Part shown: positions 58,388 to 64,000 of the stretch, one piece after another | Layout of the letters: every line of letters begins with the position of its first letter | Numbering within the stretch: the first letter of the stretch is position 1 | Source: Lichenicoccus sp964242335 | GTDB lineage: Bacteria; Pseudomonadota; Alphaproteobacteria; Acetobacterales; Acetobacteraceae | Length of the DNA: 64,000 nt | Direction of reading: 5' to 3' | Assembly: GCA_964242335.1 (NCBI GenBank) | Contig: CAXTAY010000013.1 | Span: forward strand, 1 to 64,000 | Notes under the pieces: generated by a model | The model's input: the letters and a program-made list of their open reading frames with translations, nothing else | Database searches by the model: none | What the model was told of the DNA's origin: nothing | Translations under genes and position numbers: made by a program

Positions 58388-59707
58388 ATGAGCAGCGCCG
58401 CGGTCCACGCCGAGTACGATGCCGACCACAAGGTCAAGGATCTGAGCCTCGCCGGCTGGGGCCGCAAGGAGATCTCGATCGCCGAGGGCGAGATGCCCGG
58501 GCTGATGGCGCTGCGCCACGAGTTCGGCGAGAGCCAGCCGCTGCGCGGCGCCCGCATCGCCGGCTGCCTGCACATGACGATACAGACCGCGGTGCTGATC
58601 GAGACCCTGACGGCACTCGGCGCCACCGTGCGCTGGTCGTCGTGCAACATCTTCTCCACCCAGGACCATGCGGCCGCCGCCGTCGCCGCCGCGGGGATCC
58701 CGGTGTTCGCCTGGAAGGGCCTGGACGAGGACGAGTTCTGGTGGTGCATCGAGCAGACGGTGCGCGGCCCGGACGGCTGGACCCCGAACATGATCCTCGA
58801 TGACGGCGGCGACCTGACCGTGCTGATGCACGACAAGTATCCCGACCTGCTCGCCGGCGTGCGCGGCATCTCCGAGGAGACCACCACCGGCGTGCACCGG
58901 CTGTGGGAGATGGCCAAGAAGGGCACGCTGGCGGTGCCGGCGATCAACGTCAACGACAGCGTCACCAAGTCCAAGTTCGACAACCTCTATGGCTGCCGCG
59001 AGAGCCTGGTGGACGCGATCCGGCGCGGCACCGACGTGATGATGGCCGGCAAGGTCGCGGTGGTCGCGGGCTACGGCGACGTCGGCAAGGGCTCCGCCGC
59101 GTCGCTACGCAACGCCGGCTGCCGCGTGCTGGTCACCGAAGTGGATCCGATCTGCGCGCTGCAGGCGGGCATGGAGGGCTACGAGGTGGTGACGATGGAG
59201 AAGGCGGCCCCGCGCGGCGACATCTTCGTCACCGCCACCGGCAATGTCGACGTCATCCGCATCGAGCACATGCGCGAGATGAAGCACCGCGCCATCATCT
59301 GCAACATCGGTCATTTCGACTCCGAGATCCAGATCGAGGCGCTGCGCAACCACAAGTGGGACAACATCAAGCCGCAGGTCGACGAGGTCGAGTTCCCCGA
59401 CGGCAAGCGCCTGATCGTGTTGTCCGAAGGCCGGCTGGTCAATCTCGGCAACGCCACCGGACACCCGTCCTTCGTGATGTCGGCCTCGTTCACCAACCAG
59501 ACACTGGCGCAGATCGAGCTCTGGACCGCGCCCGAGGGCAAGTACGAGCGCCGCGTCTACACGCTGCCGAAGCATCTCGACGAGAAGGTCGCGGCCCTGC
59601 ACCTGGCCAAGATCGGCGCCGAGCTGACCACGCTGACCGACAAGCAGGCCGAGTATATCGGCGTCGGCCAGACCGGCCCGTTCAAGCACGAGCTCTACCG
59701 CTACTGA
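58388..59707 (+). CDS. ahcY: S-adenosylhomocysteinase
   Basis: Hydrolyses S-adenosylhomocysteine to adenosine and homocysteine, clearing product inhibition of methyltransferases. The 439 residues contain CLHMTIQTAVLIETL, SSCNIFSTQDHAAAAVA, ILDDGGDLTVL, the NAD motif VVAGYGDVGKGSAASL and the C-terminal NAD-binding FKHELYRY. The N-terminal part is the typical alphaproteobacterial form. AGGA lies 14 bases before the ATG, longer than ideal. The 87-base upstream gap is too short and unstructured for an SAH riboswitch. galM follows at ten bases. Confidence 0.96.
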   Translation: MSSAAVHAEYDADHKVKDLSLAGWGRKEISIAEGEMPGLMALRHEFGESQPLRGARIAGCLHMTIQTAVLIETLTALGATVRWSSCNIFSTQDHAAAAVAAAGIPVFAWKGLDEDEFWWCIEQTVRGPDGWTPNMILDDGGDLTVLMHDKYPDLLAGVRGISEETTTGVHRLWEMAKKGTLAVPAINVNDSVTKSKFDNLYGCRESLVDAIRRGTDVMMAGKVAVVAGYGDVGKGSAASLRNAGCRVLVTEVDPICALQAGMEGYEVVTMEKAAPRGDIFVTATGNVDVIRIEHMREMKHRAIICNIGHFDSEIQIEALRNHKWDNIKPQVDEVEFPDGKRLIVLSEGRLVNLGNATGHPSFVMSASFTNQTLAQIELWTAPEGKYERRVYTLPKHLDEKVAALHLAKIGAELTTLTDKQAEYIGVGQTGPFKHELYRY

Positions 59708-59717
59708 GGCACCCCCG

Positions 59718-60776
59718 TTGACCACGCTGCGCACGGACGATTACGGCACGCTCTCCACCGGGGAGCGTGTGCTCCGCGCGACCCTGACCGCCGGATGCGG
59801 CGTCTCGGTCAGCGTGATCAGCTACGGCGGCATCATCACCCGCATCGAGGCGCCGGACCGCGAGGGCCGGCCGGACAACGTCGTGCTCGGCTTCGCCGAC
59901 CTCGCCGCCTACGAGGCGCATAACGCCAACCACCATTTCGGCGCGCTGATCGGCCGCTACGCCAACCGGATCGCCGGCGGCCGCTTCACCCTCGACGGGC
60001 AGGCGCACCAGCTTCCGGTCAATGACGGCCCGAATTCGCTGCATGGCGGCCCGACAGGGTTTGGCCGCCGGTTATGGACGCTGACGCCGCAGGGCGACGA
60101 CGCCGTCCTGCTGTCGCTGCACAGCGCCGACGGCGAGGCGGGCTTCCCCGGGGCGCTCCGCGTCGAGGTCACCTACCGGCTGGACGATGACGGCACCCTG
60201 CGGCTCGACTACCGGGCCGTCACCGACCGGCCGACGATCCTCAACCTCACCAACCACAGCTACTTCAACCTGGCCGGCAACGGCAGCGGCTCCGTCGAGC
60301 GGCAGGTGGTGCGCATCGAGGCCGACCACTACACGCCGATCGACGACACGCTGATCCCGACCGGGGAGATCGCGAGCCTGGACGGCACGCCGCTCGACTT
60401 CCGCCAGCCGACCGAGATCGGCGCCCGGTTGCGCGATCCGCATCCGCAGCTGTCGCTGGCCCGCGGCTACGACCATAACTGGGTGCTGCGCGGCGGCCGC
60501 GGCGAGCTGGTGGAGGCGGCACAGGTGCACGACCCGGCCAGCCGCCGAGCGCTGACCTGCCTGACCACCCTTCCCGGCCTGCAGTTCTACACCGGCAACT
60601 TCCTCGACGGCACCCGGTGCGGTTCCGCCGGCACCTTGTACCGGCAGGGTGACGGCTTCACGCTGGAGACCCAGCATTTCCCGGACAGCCCGAACCAGCC
60701 GGGCTTTCCCTCCACCGTGCTGCGCGCCGGCGAGACCTACCAACATGCCACGGCGTTCCGCTTCCACACGCTCTGA
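59718..60776 (+). CDS. galM: Aldose 1-epimerase (mutarotase)
   Basis: Interconverts alpha and beta anomers of glucose and galactose. The 352-residue beta-sandwich protein shows YGGIITRIEAPDREG, GALIGRYANRI, LHGGPTGFGRRLW, NLTNHSYFNLAG (catalytic His), YDHNWVL and GLQFYTGNFLDGT (Glu/Asp region). The start is TTG 59718; no ATG lies near it, and the N-terminal MTTLRTDDYG-like sequence fits the family. It closely follows ahcY and is convergent with an SDR gene. Confidence 0.93.
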   Translation: MTTLRTDDYGTLSTGERVLRATLTAGCGVSVSVISYGGIITRIEAPDREGRPDNVVLGFADLAAYEAHNANHHFGALIGRYANRIAGGRFTLDGQAHQLPVNDGPNSLHGGPTGFGRRLWTLTPQGDDAVLLSLHSADGEAGFPGALRVEVTYRLDDDGTLRLDYRAVTDRPTILNLTNHSYFNLAGNGSGSVERQVVRIEADHYTPIDDTLIPTGEIASLDGTPLDFRQPTEIGARLRDPHPQLSLARGYDHNWVLRGGRGELVEAAQVHDPASRRALTCLTTLPGLQFYTGNFLDGTRCGSAGTLYRQGDGFTLETQHFPDSPNQPGFPSTVLRAGETYQHATAFRFHTL

Positions 60777-60802
60777 AGGGCGCTCCGGCGGAAGCGGCCC
60801 TT
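60776..60802. terminator. Hairpin between convergent galM and SDR genes
   Basis: AAGGGCGCT pairs with AGCGGCCCTT (one bulged base) around an 8-base loop. It spans the last base of the galM stop and reaches the SDR stop. No T-run is present on either strand, so it may act as a shared transcript-end or mRNA-protecting structure rather than a true intrinsic terminator. Confidence 0.4.
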
Positions 60803-61589
60803 ACGGCATCAGCTGGCCGCCATTCACCTCGATCACCTGGCCGATGACGTAGCCGCTGAGCATCGTCGAGGCCAGGAACAGGTAGGCGCCGACGCAATCC
60901 TCGGCGGTGCCGGCACGGCCCTGGGGGATGGTGGCGATCGCCGCCTGCCGCTGCTCGGCGGACGTGTAGCGGTCGTGGAACGGCGTGTCGATGAAGCCGG
61001 GCGCCACCGCGTTGACGCGTATGCCGTCGGCGATCAGCTCCTTGGCCATGCCGCGTGTCACGTTGGCGACGAACGCCTTCGCCGACCCGTACAGCCCGGC
61101 ACCGCCGCCGCCGCCGTTGCGCCCGGCGATCGAGGCCGTGTTGATGATGAAGCCTCCCCGCTCGCGCAGGAACGGCATCGCCGCCTTCGACGCCATCACC
61201 ACCGAGCGCGCATTGAGGTCCATCACCGCGTCGTACTGCGCGTCCGTCATGTCGGCGTATTTCACCCGGCCCAGCATCAGCCCGGCATTGTTGATCAGGC
61301 CGTCGAGACCGCCGAAATGGCTGGCGCTGTCGCCCACGATGCGCGTCACCGTCCCGGTGTCCGATACGTCGCCTTGGACCAGGAACACCTCCGCGCCGGC
61401 GTCGCGTATCTCCTTGGCCAGCGTCTCGGCGGCCTCCCGGCTCGAATGGTAGTGCAGGCCGACGCGGGCACGCTGAGCGCCGAAGGCGCGCGCCAGCGCG
61501 GCGCCGATGCCGGTGGAGGCGCCGGTGATCAGCACCGCCTTGCCCGCCAGGTCGGGGATGCTCGGTCCGGCGGTGGTCGCTTCAGGCAT
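60801..61589 (-). CDS. Short-chain dehydrogenase/reductase
   Basis: A 262-residue classical SDR. NAD(P) motif TGASTGIGAALARAFG, structural NNAG, catalytic Ser in NTASIAGRNGG and Tyr-x3-Lys in GLYGSAKAF, then VAPGFIDTPF. LHYHSSREAAETLAKEI after strand 2 lacks an acidic residue and suggests NADPH use. A glycine run (RNGGGGGAG) occurs in the active-site loop. Substrate cannot be assigned. Downstream of copA on the same strand with repeat copy D between them. Confidence 0.88.
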   Translation of the reverse strand: MPEATTAGPSIPDLAGKAVLITGASTGIGAALARAFGAQRARVGLHYHSSREAAETLAKEIRDAGAEVFLVQGDVSDTGTVTRIVGDSASHFGGLDGLINNAGLMLGRVKYADMTDAQYDAVMDLNARSVVMASKAAMPFLRERGGFIINTASIAGRNGGGGGAGLYGSAKAFVANVTRGMAKELIADGIRVNAVAPGFIDTPFHDRYTSAEQRQAAIATIPQGRAGTAEDCVGAYLFLASTMLSGYVIGQVIEVNGGQLMP

Positions 61590-61616
61590 GATCTTCTCCT
61601 CGGTTCGGCATTGCGG

Positions 61617-61675
61617 CGAGGGTCAAGGGCGTTGTCCTTGACCCGCTGGGGCCGGCGGCCCCGGACTCCGATCGG
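61617..61675 (+). repeat. Intergenic palindromic repeat, copy D (partial, inside copA 3' end)
   Basis: Contains TCAAGGGCGTTGTCCTTGA and TGGGGCCGGCGGCCCCGGA, the first two stems of the family, with the same CCCGC spacer as copy C. Here the element is in reverse orientation to the adjacent gene and covers the last 16 codons and stop of copA, so it supplies coding sequence. Confidence 0.8.
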
Positions 61676-63977
61676 GTCGCCAGCGTCTCAGGCGTAGCGC
61701 GTTCAGCACCACGCTGACGCTGCTCAGCGCCATCGCGCCGCCGGCGACCGGCGGACTGAGCAGGCCGGCCGCGGCCAGCGGGATGCCGACGAGGTTGTAG
61801 ACGAACGCCCAGAACAGGCCCTGGCGGATGCGCGCGGCGATCAGCCCGGCGATCTCGATCGCGTCCGCGACCAGGGCGGGATCGCTGCGCATCAGGGTGA
61901 TGCCGGCGGCTTCGATCGCGGCATCGGTGCCGCCGCCCATGGCGATGCCGAGATCGGCGGCCGCCAGGGCCGGTGCGTCGTTGATCCCGTCGCCGACCAT
62001 CGCCACCCTCGGGGCCGGGCTGCCGCGCAGCTCGCGCCGCAACGACGCGATCGCGCGGGCCTTCTGCTCGGGGGAGATCCCGGACAGCAGGCGGTCGACG
62101 CCGACCGCCTCGGCCACCCGCCGCGCCGCGCCCGGGCCGTCCCCGGTCAGCATCACCGACATGATCCCGCGCCGCGACAGGCGCGCCACCGTGTCGGCGG
62201 CACCGGGACGAACCGTGTCGCTGAAGCCGAGCAGCCCGATGATGCGGCTGCCGCCGTCGCGGCCGGCACGCCGCTCGGCCAGGAACGACACGGTGCCGCC
62301 CTCCGCATCGGCGCGTTCCGCCGCCTCGGCGAGTGGAGCGGGCATCGACAAGCCGTCCGCCTCGACCATGCGCCGGCTGCCGAGCAGCAGCGAGCGCCCG
62401 TCGACCCGTGCGGTGACGCCGCGCCCGGGCACCACGCTGAAACGCTCCGCCGAGCGGGTCGCCGCGTGACCGGAGGAGGCGCGCACCGCCTCGGCCAGCG
62501 GATGCTCGCTGCCGGCCTGCATCGCGGCCGCCAGCGACAGCAGCTCGGCCGCCTCGGCATACTGCCCCTCGCCGCCCGCAGGGATCACGCGGTCTAGTGC
62601 GGGACGGCCCTCGGTCAGGGTGCCGGTCTTGTCGAAGGCGACGATGCCGATGCCGCGACCCTGCTCGATCGCCGACGCATCGCGGATCAGGATGCCGGCC
62701 CGCGCCGCGGCGCCGATGCCGGCGACCAGAGCCGTGGGCGTGGCCAGGCCCAGCGCGCAGGGGCAGGCGATGACCAGCACCGATACCGCGTTCAGCAGCG
62801 CCGCCGAGCCGTGCCCGGTGATCGCCCACCAGGACAGGAAGGTGACCAGGGCGAGGGCCAGCACCACCGGCACGAAGATCGCGCTGACCCGGTCCACCAG
62901 GCGCTGCACCGGCGCGCGCGAGGCCTGCGCCGTCTCGATCAGCCGCACGATCGCGGCCAGGCGGGTCTCGGCGCCGACCGCCGAGGCCTCGATCACCAGG
63001 CGGCCATCCACGACCAGGCCGCCGGCGATCACCCGGTCGCCGCGCGCCTTGCCGACCGGCCGGCTCTCGCCGGTGATCAGGGACTCGTCGACGCCGCTCT
63101 CGCCGTCGCGCACCAGGCCGTCGGCGGCGATCCGGCTGCCCGGCCGCGCCACCAGCAGGTCGCCGGCGCGAACCTCGCCCAGCGGCACCTGGCACTCGAC
63201 GCCGGACTCCAGCCGGATCACGCTGTCCGGGCGCAGCGCCGACAGCGCGCGCACGGAGTCCGCCGCGCGCCGGCGTGCGCCGTGCTCGAGCCACTTGCCG
63301 AACAGGATGAAGGTGACGATCAGCGCGGAGCTCTCGAAATACAGCAGCGAGGAGCCGCGCAGCAGCTGCACCGTGCTGAGACCCCAGGCGGCCGACGAGC
63401 CGAGCGCCACCAGCAGGTCCATGTTGCCGGTGCCGGCGCGCAGCGCAGACGCACCGGCGCGATAGAAGCGGCCGCCGAGCCAGAACTGCACCGGCGTCGC
63501 CAGCAGGAACTGCAGCCAGCCCGGCAGCATCGCCCATGCCGCCAGCCTGTCCTGGTGCAGCAGGCCGAACAGCGGGTGCAGCAGCATCGACAGCAGCAGC
63601 GGCGCCGAGAGCAGGCATGCCAGGATCAGGTGCAGCCGCTCTCGACGATCCGCCTCGGCGTCGCCCGGCCGTCCGGACGCGTCGTCGCGGAGCAGCGTGG
63701 CGCCGTAGCCGGCCTCGACCACCGCCGCCTCCAGCCGCGCGGCCAGCGACGCATCGTCCTCGGCGCGGTCGGTGCCGAGCGAGACCCTCGCCTGGTCGGT
63801 GGCGAGGTTGACCGACACTGAGAGCACGCCGTCGCTGCGCGACAGGGCGCGCTCGACCCGGCCGGCACAGGAAGCGCAGCTCATCCCGGTGATGGCGAGA
63901 TCGACCTGCCTCGCCCGCGATGCGCCGACGCCGTCCCGCGCACTGTCCGGCGGGACCGGGATCACCATGGCGTCCAT
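61623..63977 (-). CDS. copA: Copper-type P1B ATPase
   Basis: A 784-residue heavy-metal efflux pump in the inner membrane. An N-terminal HMA domain has the metal site GMSCASCAGRVERAL. Eight helices are visible, with the intramembrane CPC motif in VIACPCALGLATPTALV. Phosphorylation site DKTGTLTEG, actuator GESRPV, SEHPLAEAV (ATP-binding HP) and GDGINDAPALAAADLGIAMG. The helix after the last domain (MALSSVSVVLNALRLRRW) carries the MxxSS motif of Cu(I) pumps. The final 16 residues (from DRSPGPP) are encoded by repeat copy D. Start ATG 63977 lies 23 bases from the right edge; no regulator is visible. Confidence 0.94.
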   Translation of the reverse strand: MDAMVIPVPPDSARDGVGASRARQVDLAITGMSCASCAGRVERALSRSDGVLSVSVNLATDQARVSLGTDRAEDDASLAARLEAAVVEAGYGATLLRDDASGRPGDAEADRRERLHLILACLLSAPLLLSMLLHPLFGLLHQDRLAAWAMLPGWLQFLLATPVQFWLGGRFYRAGASALRAGTGNMDLLVALGSSAAWGLSTVQLLRGSSLLYFESSALIVTFILFGKWLEHGARRRAADSVRALSALRPDSVIRLESGVECQVPLGEVRAGDLLVARPGSRIAADGLVRDGESGVDESLITGESRPVGKARGDRVIAGGLVVDGRLVIEASAVGAETRLAAIVRLIETAQASRAPVQRLVDRVSAIFVPVVLALALVTFLSWWAITGHGSAALLNAVSVLVIACPCALGLATPTALVAGIGAAARAGILIRDASAIEQGRGIGIVAFDKTGTLTEGRPALDRVIPAGGEGQYAEAAELLSLAAAMQAGSEHPLAEAVRASSGHAATRSAERFSVVPGRGVTARVDGRSLLLGSRRMVEADGLSMPAPLAEAAERADAEGGTVSFLAERRAGRDGGSRIIGLLGFSDTVRPGAADTVARLSRRGIMSVMLTGDGPGAARRVAEAVGVDRLLSGISPEQKARAIASLRRELRGSPAPRVAMVGDGINDAPALAAADLGIAMGGGTDAAIEAAGITLMRSDPALVADAIEIAGLIAARIRQGLFWAFVYNLVGIPLAAAGLLSPPVAGGAMALSSVSVVLNALRLRRWRPDRSPGPPAPAGQGQRP

Positions 63978-64000
63978 GCGTGCTCCTCCACTCGCTTCCT

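Noticed and set aside
1..64000. tRNA, rRNA, insertion sequences, integrase genes, attachment sites, replication origin
   Set aside because: None recognised on reading the intergenic stretches of both strands; most gaps are under 300 bases.

Overview
The window is about 70% GC, has a gene on nearly every stretch, and uses SD-led ATG starts with many ATGA/GTGA/TTGA overlaps. It encodes an alphaproteobacterial housekeeping block (ispH-thrB-rnhA), Pst phosphate uptake, LigD/Ku end joining, AhcY, and surface polysaccharide genes. Gene content and the interspersed palindromic repeats fit an Acetobacteraceae-like member of the Rhodospirillales. That placement is an inference, because no rRNA, tRNA, insertion sequence, CRISPR array or replication origin was seen.

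Layout. 1-3.4 kb: pstSCA and the start of pstB on the minus strand, behind a recognisable Pho box. 3.5-7.2 kb: a small unknown protein, nagA, an O-antigen polymerase/ligase-type membrane protein and a small membrane ORF. 7-12.3 kb: a CYTH-CHAD protein, a trefoil-like/hexapeptide acyltransferase fusion, a benzoylformate decarboxylase-like ThDP enzyme and a DUF2945 protein. 12.3-20.1 kb (minus): ispH, thrB, rnhA, a hybrid histidine kinase, a periplasmic trehalase and a Bcr/CflA-type MFS exporter, tightly packed. 20.2-26.3 kb: a lipoprotein, gcvH, a secreted peroxiredoxin, a SPOR lytic transglycosylase, a polysaccharide ABC exporter (wzm/wzt type) and a GH5 glycosidase.

26.4-37 kb is the most coherent accessory system. 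A SorC-type regulator is divergent from dhaK-dhaL, a zinc polyol dehydrogenase, a five-gene sugar/polyol ABC importer and an RpiB-like isomerase. Read together they suggest uptake of a polyol (a tetritol such as threitol or erythritol is the best guess), oxidation to a ketose, phosphorylation, and isomerisation to an aldose phosphate. The two importer ATPases carry complementary active-site substitutions.

37-52.2 kb: a stand-alone DExH helicase, then a minus-strand surface-glycan cluster (rfbF, SDR, two C-methyltransferase-type enzymes, a 2OG-Fe oxygenase, a GT39-like protein, a PAP2 protein, an LhgO-like oxidase and a polytopic membrane protein), with a flippase and a GT2 glycosyltransferase at its edge. 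52.5-64 kb: a glycogen debranching-type enzyme, ligD-ku, ahcY, galM, an SDR and a copper-type P1B ATPase.

Structure not explained by genes includes four copies of a palindrome-rich intergenic repeat abutting gene 3' ends (one encodes the copA tail), three sets of in-frame 12-15 bp tandem repeats (nagA 3' end, trehalase signal sequence, LigD linker), and a strong intrinsic terminator downstream of the debranching gene.
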